DNA of 64,000 bases, taken from Phycisphaerales bacterium UBA7800 (GTDB lineage: Bacteria; Planctomycetota; Phycisphaerae; Phycisphaerales; Phycisphaeraceae). The first letter of the stretch is position 1. Every line of letters starts with the position of its first letter. The stretch lies in NCBI GenBank assembly GCA_002480565.1, contig DLCK01000079.1, positions 34,222 through 98,221 on the forward strand, read 5' to 3'. Shown here piece after piece: positions 36,386 through 45,632 of the stretch. Below the pieces are notes generated by a model that saw only the letters and a program-made list of their open reading frames with translations, searched no databases and was not told the origin of the DNA. Made by a program: the position numbers and the translations under genes.

Positions 36386-37276
36386 TTAATCGCTGGTTTC
36401 TTTTGCAATCTGTTCAAGCAAGGCTTCACGTAATTGCTTGGATAACGGGCCGGCTTTACCTTCACCGATGGGGGTTTTCTCAATATGCCCGACCGGTAGG
36501 ATGTGCCAACTTGAGTTGGTGAGAAAGACTTCGTCAGCAGCAAGCAGGTCTTCGATACTCAGCATCTGTTTAGACACTTCGATGCCTTTGGACTCTGCAA
36601 CTTCAATCACAGCTTCACGGGTGACACCTGGCAGGACAGGTGCAGCCAGGGCTTTATCGATCTCCTCGCCGCGAGCGATAGGCGTGAGTAACTTGCCATC
36701 TCTTACCAGGAAGATGTTGGAGATCGCGCCTGAGGCAATGTGATTGGTGACGTTAAGCCAGATCGCTTCGCCAGCCCCGACACTTGCTGCCTGACGCAGC
36801 GTCCGCAGACGTGGCCAGTAGTTGAGCGTCTTGTGACCTGCCATCGGATCAAATGGATTGGAACCTGCTGGGGCGATCAGGACGGTGATCCCATTCTCAA
36901 AATAGGCTGGATCATACGCAGTGGCTTCGCTGGGGACGATGAGCAAAGTCGGCATCGGTGGGGCGGGTTGAGCGCCTTTTAGCATGCTGATGCTACCGGC
37001 AGTAAGCGTCAGGCGGATCCTGGCCTCGGTGAGCTGATTATGGGATAATGTCTGGTTAACAGCTTCGATGAGCGAATCGGTGTCGAGCTTGGGGGTCAGA
37101 CCTAATGATTCGGCGCTAAGTTTAAGTCTGTCAAGGTGTTGTTTAAGGCGGAAAACCTTGCCGTTCACTGCGGACATGGTTTCGAACAACCCCACCGCAT
37201 GTTGGAATCCAGCATCGTGGATTGAGATGGTCGCCTGTTCTTCGGGGATCATTTGGCCGTTGAGATAAACATCCAT
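36386..37276 (-). CDS. Class IV PLP aminotransferase (IlvE/PabC/D-amino acid transaminase group)
   Basis: A 296-residue fold-type IV enzyme. MDVYLNGQMIPEEQATISIHDAGFQHAVGLFET is the family N-terminal region (first 20 residues are the MDVYLNGQ block). The PLP lysine lies in AGHKTLNYWPRL, followed by GAISNIFLVRDGKLLTP and APVLPGVTREAVIEVA. Fold-type IV members are branched-chain aminotransferase, D-alanine aminotransferase and aminodeoxychorismate lyase; sequence alone does not separate them well here. The short ALNYWPRL-like context suits a PabC/DAAT-like member more than IlvE. It is divergent from rpmE. Confidence 0.85.
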   Translation of the reverse strand: MDVYLNGQMIPEEQATISIHDAGFQHAVGLFETMSAVNGKVFRLKQHLDRLKLSAESLGLTPKLDTDSLIEAVNQTLSHNQLTEARIRLTLTAGSISMLKGAQPAPPMPTLLIVPSEATAYDPAYFENGITVLIAPAGSNPFDPMAGHKTLNYWPRLRTLRQAASVGAGEAIWLNVTNHIASGAISNIFLVRDGKLLTPIARGEEIDKALAAPVLPGVTREAVIEVAESKGIEVSKQMLSIEDLLAADEVFLTNSSWHILPVGHIEKTPIGEGKAGPLSKQLREALLEQIAKETSD

Positions 37277-37299
37277 TTGATTTTACTGCTCCGTGGAGT

Positions 37300-37327
37300 T
37301 GAAAATTTGTGATTATCGTGTATCATG
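37300..37327 (+). promoter_or_regulatory. Promoter of rpmE
   Basis: A -35 TTGAAA (37300-37305) and a -10 TATCAT (37322-37327) are separated by 16 bases. Transcription would start near 37334, giving a leader of about 97 bases, long enough for the autoregulation seen in some L31 genes. Confidence 0.65.
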
Positions 37328-37430
37328 TCCGATTCTCTGCTAAATCGCAACGTGAGGGCATGTGTCCCGATGCGAAGGCAGAAAATGTAACTGTAATCAG
37401 CAAAATTCATTTGCCTAAGCGAGGTAAATC

Positions 37431-37646
37431 ATGAGAGACGGCATCCATCCCAAGTATTCTGACTGCGAAGTGAGCTGCGCCTGTGGCAACAAGTTCACCA
37501 CCCAGAGCACCACGGAATCCATTCACGTGGATATCTGCAACGAATGCCATCCGTTCTTCACCGGTAAGCAGAAGTTCGTTGACACCGCTGGCCGCGTTGA
37601 AAAATTCCAACGCAAGTTTGCTGGCAACTACTTCGGCAAGAAGTAA
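37431..37646 (+). CDS. rpmE: 50S ribosomal protein L31
   Basis: A 71-residue ribosomal protein of the large subunit. MRDGIHPKYSDCEVSCACGN and NECHPFFTGKQKFVDTAGRVEKF match the L31 family. The four Cys (C12, C16, C18-area and C37/C40-area) show the zinc-binding (C+) form, not the zinc-free paralogue. GAGG lies upstream of the ATG. It is a single-gene unit with its own promoter and terminator. Confidence 0.95.
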   Translation: MRDGIHPKYSDCEVSCACGNKFTTQSTTESIHVDICNECHPFFTGKQKFVDTAGRVEKFQRKFAGNYFGKK

Positions 37647-37665
37647 GCCCTTTGGAACAAATTCA

Positions 37666-37695
37666 AACCGCAGCGTAAATTGCGCTGCGGTTTTT
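37666..37695 (+). terminator. Rho-independent terminator of rpmE
   Basis: Arms AACCGCAGCG and CGCTGCGGTT with a seven-base loop and a T5 tail, 20 bases after the rpmE stop. Confidence 0.9.
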
Positions 37696-37748
37696 CATGC
37701 GCCCTCACTCTTGGAAGCTCCTGAATTACAAAAGTAATTGTCACGAAG

Positions 37749-37837
37749 AACCACAGAGGCTCAGAGACACAGAGTTTAAAAACAGATAAGATTGGTACTC
37801 TGTTTTTTGCCTTGCTCTGCGACTCTGTGGTAAATTT
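37749..37837. repeat. Intergenic inverted repeat, A-type (CAGAG units)
   Basis: The left arm (37749-37780) reads ACCACAGAG, GCTCAGAG, ACACAGAG. The right arm (37811-37837) holds the complement, with one CGC/GAC difference. The loop is about 30 bases. rpmE already has its own terminator, so this element is not needed to end it. It finishes 19 bases before the prfA start. Confidence 0.85.
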
Positions 37838-37855
37838 CCTGAATCATTGAATCTC

Positions 37856-38938
37856 ATGCCTGACCTTCAAACCCGACTTCTTGAAAAGCTTGACCAGATC
37901 GCAGAGCAGTTTGCGGATCTTGAAGCCAAGTTGCAGTCGCCGGACGTGATGCAGGACCATGAGCAGTTGCGTGATTTGAGTGTCAAGCGTGCAGCTTTGT
38001 TGCCAATTGTCACGCAGTATCAGCAGTATCAAGCTATTGATCAGCAGATTACCGAGTATCAGGAAGTGATTGCTGCCAACGATGAGCCAGAGTTTGTGGA
38101 GATGGCTCAAGAGGAATTGCCGGACTTAAAACAGAAGGCGATAGCGTTGTTGGATCAGGTTACCGGCGAGTTGGTGACAGCGGATGACCGGGCGATTGGT
38201 TCGGTCATCGTTGAAATTCGTTCAGCATCCGGCGGTGATGAAGCAGCAATCTGGGCAGGCGACATCTTTGAGATGTATCAGCGGTATGCTTCGTCAATGA
38301 ATTGGAAAATCGAACTGCTCGATATCGCACACGGTGAAGTCGGCGGATTCCGACATGCGGTCTTTAATGTCCGCGGTGAAGGTGTCTGGCAAGGTTTTGG
38401 ATATGAAGGCGGCGTTCACTGTGTCAAGCGTGTTCCTGCCACCGAAACGCAAGGACGTGTGCATACATCCACAGCCACCGTTGCAGTATTGCCCGAACCT
38501 GAGCAGGTGGATATTGACATCCCTGATTCTGAGGTTGAAATCCATGTGACTACTGCACAAGGGCCCGGCGGTCAGAACGTCAACAAAGTTGCCACCGCGG
38601 TACACATGATCCACAAACCCACCGGCGTGGAAGTTCGCATGCAGGAGTCCAAAAGCCAGCAGCAAAATCGTGTCAAGGCATGGATGCTGTTGCGGACAAG
38701 GGTTTACGGTATTTATCAGCGGGAAAAGGATGCCCAGCGTGCCGAGCAGCGGTCGAACATGATCGGCTCAGGTGGGCGTTCGGAACGAATTCGTACCTAT
38801 CGTTACAAAGAAAATATCGCAGTGGATCACCGCATCAATACCTCGTTTTCGTTGCAGTCACTTCTGGCTGGGCAAATGCAGGATATGATCGATGCCTTGA
38901 TCAGTTATGATAAAGCTCAGCGTCTTGCAGCGTTGTGA
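37856..38938 (+). CDS. prfA: Peptide chain release factor 1
   Basis: A 360-residue translation termination factor for UAA and UAG. The codon-recognition tripeptide region reads RVPATETQGRVHTS (PxT type, so RF1 and not RF2). The peptidyl-tRNA hydrolysis motif GGQ is in GPGGQNVNKVATAVHM. The C-terminus IDALISYDKAQRLAAL is typical. I prefer the ATG at 37856; a TTG three codons upstream is also open. There is no Shine-Dalgarno, and an A-type repeat arm lies directly upstream. The methyltransferase gene prmC, often adjacent, is absent here. Confidence 0.95.
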   Translation: MPDLQTRLLEKLDQIAEQFADLEAKLQSPDVMQDHEQLRDLSVKRAALLPIVTQYQQYQAIDQQITEYQEVIAANDEPEFVEMAQEELPDLKQKAIALLDQVTGELVTADDRAIGSVIVEIRSASGGDEAAIWAGDIFEMYQRYASSMNWKIELLDIAHGEVGGFRHAVFNVRGEGVWQGFGYEGGVHCVKRVPATETQGRVHTSTATVAVLPEPEQVDIDIPDSEVEIHVTTAQGPGGQNVNKVATAVHMIHKPTGVEVRMQESKSQQQNRVKAWMLLRTRVYGIYQREKDAQRAEQRSNMIGSGGRSERIRTYRYKENIAVDHRINTSFSLQSLLAGQMQDMIDALISYDKAQRLAAL

Positions 38939-39009
38939 TTGGCCTAAAGAGCCAAAATAATCGACTTGCCTTTAAGGTTCTTTCCCCTCAATATCCGATA
39001 ACTACTCTA

Positions 39010-41811
39010 ATGACTGTTCAACTGTCAGGGCTGTGGTTGCGCTTGGTGATGGTTTTATGCGTCGCATGGAACCTGATTTTCTCCTGCGCATGGGTTCAAG
39101 CCCAGCCTGCGTCACTGTTCAAAGATGAACGTCAGTACACCCATCAACGCTTGATTCACAAGTTCGACTTTGAAGAAGGTCGGTTTGGCAACTTTGAAGA
39201 CATGCCTGGTTTCTGGCATCGCATCGGGACGGCGCCGAACATCGGCGTGCCACATTTTGATGGCCAGCCATTGCACAAGAGTCTGTCGATTATTGACGGA
39301 TACCCGACCTATACACAGGTTCGATTCAATATCCCCCAGCATGTCAAAGGTGATCACAGTTTATATCTGGGACTCAACGGTGGTAATGCCGGTGCGTATC
39401 TGGAAGTTGGAGCGATCCCGGCTGTCCCCAACAGTGACTACCGTATTACAGCAAGAGTGATGACCGGGAGGCTTGAACATGCTTCAGCCAAGGTTACTGT
39501 GTATTTCATTGATGGCAAAGGTCGTCGCGTCGATGAAAGCGTTATCACCACTGGCTTGTTTCGGTCTAATGACAAATGGATTGATCTATCGCTGAAGCTC
39601 AATGGGGACTACGCTCCAGCAGCATGGATCGGCATGCAGGTCGAATTGCTTCAGGAACGATATGATAAAGATTCCTTGCTTGGTGAACAGCAAGTCATTT
39701 TCAACGAAGTTGATGGAGGGGTCTGGATCGACGATATCGCGATCTGGCAATTGCCCAATATTTCACTATCCACCCAGAGCAAGGTGAATATACTCCGCGC
39801 ACCGGTCAAGCCGCAGATGACTGTGAAGGTGCGGGATCTGAGCGGTCGGCGGCTGGTGTCTGAATTAAAAGTGTATGACTACCGGCGGCAGTTGGTTGAC
39901 CAAAGAGAACAGGTCGTCGGTGCAGGATCTCCCAATGCATGGACACATGTTCCCAAACTCCCAGGTTATGGTTGGTATCTGGCGGACCTGATGGTTTCTG
40001 AGACGCAGGGCATGGATGGCGAGCAGGTGTATCAACCTGTTGCACGAACGCTCTGCGGATTTCTATGGCTACCGGGGGATAAACCGGCACATTTAGGTGA
40101 TGCCAAGCTTTTTGGTATCCGTGCGATTGATGTGCCAGATATCGAACTGCCTTTGGTTTCTCAGTTGGTTGAACAGTCGGGAATCTATGGTGTGACCATT
40201 AGCCCGTGGCGACGCAATACCAGCCTGAAAAATATTGAGTTCCAACAGAATCAACTCGATGATTTACTGCATCCTCTAATGGCGGAAAATCGCGATGTGA
40301 CTTTCTCACTCTTCCCCATTCCAGACCTGCTAAAGAGTGAACTGCAACAGGCAAGCTTACAGGCTCACATGCTTTTTGAACTGGATACTGATATCTGGTC
40401 TGCATACTTCAAGCCGGTTGTGTTACGGCATAGCCAACGTGTCCGGCAGTGGGAATTGGGGACCGCCAGCGCTCCGTCAGCGATGTTCCAGAAAGATTTG
40501 GCATCAATTGTCAGTCGAATCCGTAGCCAGTTCCAGACACTTGCACCCAACCCAAGATTGCTCATGCCCTGGTCACTTCTTGAACCGCAACATGAAGCGT
40601 TAGGCAAGGATGTCGGGTATGTGCTGAATGTTCCGACTGGTATTCAGCCCAGTCATGTATCAGAATTTCTCGAGGAGTGGGAGCAGAATAAGCCGATGTC
40701 GCACCCACTGTTGTTTCAGATTCCGCCAGCCACTGAGCTTTCACAACAAGACCGGGTGATTGATCTTTCATTGCGGATGCTCAATAGTTGGGAAGTGACG
40801 CAGACAGGCCAGATGATCCAGAAGCCATGGACGGTTTCGGATCGTCGTAACGTAGTGCTCATGCCGGACCCGATACTTGGTGTATTTACATCCTTGTCCA
40901 ACCGACTCTGCGGGCGACGCGTGGTTAAACATATGAATATTGGACGAGGGATGCGATGTCTGATACTTGATGGTAAGGCCGGGGGAATGCTCGCTTTTTG
41001 GAATGAATCAGCTGCAGACACCCAAACCAATCTCAGCATGTACCTTGGGGACAATCCACGTTGGCATGACCTGTGGGGCAATCACCTGCCTATGATTAAT
41101 GATAAGGGTAAGCAGCAATTTAAAGTCGATCGTGAACCCATGTTCATGGAAGACATCGATACCAATCTGGCTTTATTCCGAGCATCGTTTCATATCAACG
41201 AACCCTTTATCGAGTCCCGTCAGACTCCGCACAATCGCGTGGTCAAATTACATAATCCGTGGAACCACACGATTTCAGGACACATCTCATTTCTTGAACC
41301 AAAAAAATGGCGTATCACACCCAAGCGAATGTTTTTCTCCATGGCTGCTGATGCGGATTACGAAATCCCAATCCAACTCTCGTTTCCTGTTTCAGAAACT
41401 GCCGGTGAAAAACAGCTTGTCGCACGCGTCGAGTTCACTTCGCAAAAGCGTTATGACGTGAATTTTACAACGCCACTGGAACTCGGACTTAAGGATATCG
41501 ACTTCTATTCACACCTGACCATTGAACGCAATCCCAAGTCCGGCACGTTTGATGCTGTCGTCACACAACGCATTGCCAATCGCGGGACAGAGATTATTTC
41601 ACTTTACTCATTTGCCAACATGACCGGTTATTCACGACAGGAACGCTTGATTTCGCAATTGCATCCAGGTGAATCAATCATCCGCCAATTCCGATTCCGC
41701 GATGGAGCCATTCGACTTAAAACGCAATCCATTCGTACCGGATTACGCGAAACCAGTGGCCCGGCTGTGATCAATCACAATCTCTCTGCAAACGATTTGG
41801 TGACGCATTGA
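39010..41811 (+). CDS. Large exported multi-domain protein, possibly glycan-active
   Basis: A 933-residue protein I cannot name. The first ~35 residues form a signal peptide or anchor (hydrophobic GLWLRLVMVLCVAWNLIFS, then QAQPAS). Residues about 40-250 look like a beta-sandwich carbohydrate-binding module (FDFEEGRFGNF opening, VWIDDIAIWQL ending). Residues about 360-600 have a helix/strand pattern that may be a degenerate glycosidase-like barrel. The end (about 700-930) resembles NEW3/Ig-like beta domains. I saw no confident catalytic motif. The start at 39010 is chosen because the signal peptide follows it; no ribosome site is visible. It converges on a beta-helix lipoprotein gene. Confidence 0.7.
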   Translation: MTVQLSGLWLRLVMVLCVAWNLIFSCAWVQAQPASLFKDERQYTHQRLIHKFDFEEGRFGNFEDMPGFWHRIGTAPNIGVPHFDGQPLHKSLSIIDGYPTYTQVRFNIPQHVKGDHSLYLGLNGGNAGAYLEVGAIPAVPNSDYRITARVMTGRLEHASAKVTVYFIDGKGRRVDESVITTGLFRSNDKWIDLSLKLNGDYAPAAWIGMQVELLQERYDKDSLLGEQQVIFNEVDGGVWIDDIAIWQLPNISLSTQSKVNILRAPVKPQMTVKVRDLSGRRLVSELKVYDYRRQLVDQREQVVGAGSPNAWTHVPKLPGYGWYLADLMVSETQGMDGEQVYQPVARTLCGFLWLPGDKPAHLGDAKLFGIRAIDVPDIELPLVSQLVEQSGIYGVTISPWRRNTSLKNIEFQQNQLDDLLHPLMAENRDVTFSLFPIPDLLKSELQQASLQAHMLFELDTDIWSAYFKPVVLRHSQRVRQWELGTASAPSAMFQKDLASIVSRIRSQFQTLAPNPRLLMPWSLLEPQHEALGKDVGYVLNVPTGIQPSHVSEFLEEWEQNKPMSHPLLFQIPPATELSQQDRVIDLSLRMLNSWEVTQTGQMIQKPWTVSDRRNVVLMPDPILGVFTSLSNRLCGRRVVKHMNIGRGMRCLILDGKAGGMLAFWNESAADTQTNLSMYLGDNPRWHDLWGNHLPMINDKGKQQFKVDREPMFMEDIDTNLALFRASFHINEPFIESRQTPHNRVVKLHNPWNHTISGHISFLEPKKWRITPKRMFFSMAADADYEIPIQLSFPVSETAGEKQLVARVEFTSQKRYDVNFTTPLELGLKDIDFYSHLTIERNPKSGTFDAVVTQRIANRGTEIISLYSFANMTGYSRQERLISQLHPGESIIRQFRFRDGAIRLKTQSIRTGLRETSGPAVINHNLSANDLVTH

Positions 41812-41892
41812 TTGGATTCGCTTAGCAAATTGCACATCCATCATTCCTTGAAACACAAATCCAGTCTTTGAATCATCATGCTCAAATCCGAT

Positions 41893-44100
41893 TTACTTTG
41901 GCACCTCAATAGTCGGTTGTGGCAGCTTGGGTTCTTCAGGAAATGCAGGCCAGAGTTTAGGCTTGGGCGTAACGGAGTGGGTTTCCACAGCCCCCATATC
42001 CGGCGCCTTGCCAGTGTAATCATCGTTGAAATTCGGTAGTAACTCACCTGCGTCATGGCCGGGAGTTCCGGGCTTTAACCAGAGGCGTCCGTCGGAGGCG
42101 CGTTCGTACAGGGGTCTTGCACGGACACCGTTTTTCTGAGCACCTTCACGTGCCATGACTTTACCAATGTACATGTCATAGTCGAAGTCATTGCTGGGTG
42201 TGATCTGTGTATCGCGGATGGCCCAGTTGTTGTCATGCCGGGTGTGTATCAGGTTGTTTCGACTGGTGATGTTTGATGCGGTCTTTCTTTTTGAAGTAAA
42301 GACAATGCCCGACTGCGCGCCACTGGATTGATAGTGTTTATCACCTTCAAAAGTGGGCGGTTGCAGGGCGGTGTTATGAAACAGGTACATTTTCCCAGCG
42401 GTCCAGATTGGATTTTCATTGCCAAGTTTAATCAGGTAATGACCACGTAGATCATTTTGGGTCATGCCTTCATGCTTGCGGGAAACGCCGTAGACATTGC
42501 GGAAATAGTAGACCGGCCCAAGTGATGGGGAGGCTGCTCCGATCGCGCCGTAGGTCATGTCGATGTAGTTGTCCCAGACGCGGACGTTCATGTTCGCACC
42601 TTCGATTTCCAGGCCGTCATCCCAGCAGTGCGAGACATAGTTGCCATAGATATCACTGTCCCGATTGGGGAAGCCGCCGAAGCTGAAGTTGTGCAGTTCG
42701 CCCATGCCGTCGTTGTACATGTGGTCGATGTCGGAGTGAATTTTGTTGTAACGGATAACGTATTGCCCTTTGCCATGAACAAAGCTGATGCCTTGTGGGC
42801 CTTCGGGATGTTTTGAACCGTTGACACGTTTTTGATTCCAACTGTTCGAGTCACTGCGTGGATGGTGGAGATTACAGTTTTGGATGACGATGGTTTGAAG
42901 CTTGCTTGATCGTGAGTGGATCGCGGAATTGAGATTTTCACCATAGCCATCCACATCACGAACACGTCCCCAACCACTGATATCGCAATCGTCAATAATC
43001 ACATGCTGCACGTCACGCAGGTCAATGCCATGTTGTCCAGCGTTTTTGAGTTTGAATCCCTTGATGATGACATAGGACGCATAGACCGAGATGTTTACTG
43101 CATGCTTGTTTTGAGCATCACGGATACCTGTTGCGCCTGGAGCTGGTTCATAAAGGACGTATCCGTTTTTGCTGTCACCACCTTCTTCGATGTTCAGTGT
43201 GTCATTGCCATCGGGGATTTGGATGCGTTTGGCGATGGGGAAATTTTCATCCCATGTGGTCGTGGTGAAGGTTTGGGTGGTGTTGGTTTGGGTTAAGGTG
43301 AGTTGGATTTCGTATTGGGTTGCAGGTTCAAGGTAGACAATACTGCCACGGTATTCACCGGAATGTCGCGTAGCCGGGAAGGCATGGTCATTGGGGTCAA
43401 GCCATAACGGCATCGCCTGCTTCCAATCCACTTCTCCATTTTTACGGTAGGCCACCGTACACGGATTATCCGCAGCAGCTTCCTTGGGTTTCCAATAGAG
43501 TCCGACACTGTGGAATGTTGGGATCGCAACCGGCTCATAGGAAGCTGATTCGGTTGGGGCAGGACCAACTTCAATGAGACTCACTTTGGCAAAATCCACG
43601 GTCTGATTCAAATAGGATTGACGCGCGTTCCAACGCAGAAGGATTTCGATGATTTGCGTATCACCACTGTTAAAGGTGTCGGTTAATGTCTTCCATCGCG
43701 GGCCATCACTTTGGCCGATGTTAAACCGTTGGGTTTCCTTACCGTCCTTGTAGCGTTTGATTTGGACAAACCCATTGTCTTTGGACTCACTGCGAAGCAT
43801 TGCTTTGACGGTGTAGAGGGTGTTGGGTTTGACGGTTGCTTTTTGGCCGATGTAGCCATAGTGTCGGCGGACTTCATTGCCGGTATTCACTTGCAGGTAA
43901 TGGTTGATGTCTTTTGGAGCATCCACACTGGTGATTTGAGCAATCGTGGTTTGAGGTGTTTGCCAATGCTTTACATAAGCTTGTGTGTCGGACAGATCAC
44001 CTGCTTTGAGTAGATTGACTCGTTGAGTGGTGTCAGCCTGTAACGTCGAACAACCTGAAGACAAAAACAAAACGGCTAAGGCAAGAAAGAGTGATCGCAA
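41893..44100 (-). CDS. Right-handed beta-helix lipoprotein (pectate-lyase-like)
   Basis: A 735-residue lipoprotein: signal peptide with lipobox LSSGC (Cys17). The N-terminal ~190 residues are a beta-sandwich, possibly carbohydrate-binding. A fibronectin-like stretch follows, then a parallel beta-helix from about residue 300 to 640. The helix is shown by repeated turns such as YVIIKGFKLKNAGQHGIDLR, VIIDDCDISGW and IVIQNCNLHHP. Proteins of this fold bind or cleave polysaccharides; no lyase catalytic set could be assigned. It starts at TTG 44100, supported by GGGAG seven bases upstream. Together with the convergent 933-residue protein it may act on extracellular glycans. Confidence 0.78.
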   Translation of the reverse strand: MRSLFLALAVLFLSSGCSTLQADTTQRVNLLKAGDLSDTQAYVKHWQTPQTTIAQITSVDAPKDINHYLQVNTGNEVRRHYGYIGQKATVKPNTLYTVKAMLRSESKDNGFVQIKRYKDGKETQRFNIGQSDGPRWKTLTDTFNSGDTQIIEILLRWNARQSYLNQTVDFAKVSLIEVGPAPTESASYEPVAIPTFHSVGLYWKPKEAAADNPCTVAYRKNGEVDWKQAMPLWLDPNDHAFPATRHSGEYRGSIVYLEPATQYEIQLTLTQTNTTQTFTTTTWDENFPIAKRIQIPDGNDTLNIEEGGDSKNGYVLYEPAPGATGIRDAQNKHAVNISVYASYVIIKGFKLKNAGQHGIDLRDVQHVIIDDCDISGWGRVRDVDGYGENLNSAIHSRSSKLQTIVIQNCNLHHPRSDSNSWNQKRVNGSKHPEGPQGISFVHGKGQYVIRYNKIHSDIDHMYNDGMGELHNFSFGGFPNRDSDIYGNYVSHCWDDGLEIEGANMNVRVWDNYIDMTYGAIGAASPSLGPVYYFRNVYGVSRKHEGMTQNDLRGHYLIKLGNENPIWTAGKMYLFHNTALQPPTFEGDKHYQSSGAQSGIVFTSKRKTASNITSRNNLIHTRHDNNWAIRDTQITPSNDFDYDMYIGKVMAREGAQKNGVRARPLYERASDGRLWLKPGTPGHDAGELLPNFNDDYTGKAPDMGAVETHSVTPKPKLWPAFPEEPKLPQPTIEVPK

Positions 44101-44229
44101 CGGTGAACTCCCATACGTCAGTGGATAGATGTTATCGCGGATGGACCATCAGCATGCACTGGATTATAGAGAGCACAGTGTTAAACAGTTGACTGTTATT
44201 TCAAACGATTTGCCAGTAATTGGGCAGAT

Positions 44230-45447
44230 TTACTTTTCAGCCAGCAGTCGCAGAACTTCGTCGAGGTCTTTATCACCACGTCCTGAAAGGTTGATCACGA
44301 GGTTTTCGTCGGACTTCATCTGGGCAGCGAGGATCATGCCGTATGCCACTGCATGACTGGATTCCAAAGCCGGGATGATGCCTTCAAGTCGTGTGACAGC
44401 CTGGAAGGCATCAAGCGCCTGGGTGTCGGTGACACTGACGTAGTTGGCACGGTGCGATGCGAACCAGAAAGCATGTTCCGGGCCGACACCTGGATAATCC
44501 AAGCCTGCGGAGATGCTGTGGACGATTGCGGTTTGACCATCGTCATCTTGGAGTACAAGACTGCGTGAGCCGTGCAGGACGCCGGGCTTCCCCTGACTGA
44601 TAGACGCTGCATGATCACCCATTGCAGGGCCTCGACCTCCGGCTTCGACACCGGTGAGTTTGACTGTCGTATCATCGACGAATGGGTAGAACATGCCTGC
44701 AGCATTGGAGCCGCCACCGACACATGCGACCACGTGGTCAGGAAGTTTGCCAATTTGTTCAAGGCATTGGCGTCTGGCTTCGATACCGATGACGGATTGG
44801 AAGTCGCGGACGATCATCGGGAATGGGTGGGGACCGACCACTGATCCGATGATGTAATGTGTATCATCGCTGGTTTCCATCCAGTTGCGCATAGCAGCAT
44901 TGGTTGCATCCTTAAGCGTCTTGGAGCCGGACTCTACGCCGACGACGCGGGTGCCCAGCAGTTCCATGCGTTTGACATTAGGTTGCTGTCGGCGAATGTC
45001 TTCGACGCCCATGAACACATCACATTCCAAACCAAAGACGGCTGCAGCAGTCGCGGTAGCCACGCCATGCTGACCTGCGCCGGTTTCAGCGATGATGCGT
45101 TTCTTACCCATGCGAAGTGTCAGCAGAGCCTGCCCAAGTGCATTATTGATCTTGTGGGCACCGGTATGTGAAAGGTCTTCACGTTTGAGATAAATCTGAG
45201 CGCCACCGGCTTTCTCGGTTAATCGTGATGCGAAGTACAACGGTGTCTCACGACCGACGTAATGTTTGAGCAAGCCATCAAGCTGCTTTTTAAATGCAGG
45301 GTCGGCTTTGGCCTGTTGGTATGCTTCATCAAGTTGAGCGACAGCGTGCTTGAGAGTTTCGGGAATGAATACCCCGCCGAAGTCACCGTAGTAACCGCGT
45401 AAGTCAGGCGTTTGGCTCAAGGTCGGATTGGTTGAGGTCTGTGTCAT
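44230..45447 (-). CDS. trpB: Tryptophan synthase beta chain
   Basis: A 405-residue PLP enzyme that condenses indole and serine. PLP Lys99 lies in REDLSHTGAHKINNALGQ. The phosphate loop is CVGGGSNAAGMFYPF, and the C-terminal LSGRGDKDL is typical of TrpB1. GYYGDFGGVFIPETL opens the protein. Length and all motifs are normal. trpA, usually next to trpB, is not adjacent: downstream is the beta-helix gene and upstream an inverted repeat. Confidence 0.96.
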   Translation of the reverse strand: MTQTSTNPTLSQTPDLRGYYGDFGGVFIPETLKHAVAQLDEAYQQAKADPAFKKQLDGLLKHYVGRETPLYFASRLTEKAGGAQIYLKREDLSHTGAHKINNALGQALLTLRMGKKRIIAETGAGQHGVATATAAAVFGLECDVFMGVEDIRRQQPNVKRMELLGTRVVGVESGSKTLKDATNAAMRNWMETSDDTHYIIGSVVGPHPFPMIVRDFQSVIGIEARRQCLEQIGKLPDHVVACVGGGSNAAGMFYPFVDDTTVKLTGVEAGGRGPAMGDHAASISQGKPGVLHGSRSLVLQDDDGQTAIVHSISAGLDYPGVGPEHAFWFASHRANYVSVTDTQALDAFQAVTRLEGIIPALESSHAVAYGMILAAQMKSDENLVINLSGRGDKDLDEVLRLLAEK

Positions 45448-45514
45448 AGCCGGGCATTTTACGCTACCGGCGACGAGATTTCGAATTCAGTTGTTCGGAG
45501 AGTGATAATGCAGA

Positions 45515-45629
45515 AGTGATTAGGGAGTAGGATTGTTACTCGTGGGGCGTTTGTTGTGATGTGAAATACCAGTCATACAAGATTGTCCGGTATCTTTATT
45601 CGATACCATTTCGAATCACTAATCACTGA
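45515..45629. repeat. Intergenic inverted repeat, B-type (GTGATTAGGGAGTAGG)
   Basis: The left arm AGTGATTAGGGAGTAGG (45515-45531) pairs partly with the right arm AATCACTAATCACTGA (45614-45629) around an 82-base loop. The element closes the Tad locus, lying just after its last gene (leftward) and upstream of trpB. Confidence 0.65.
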
Positions 45630-45632
45630 AAA

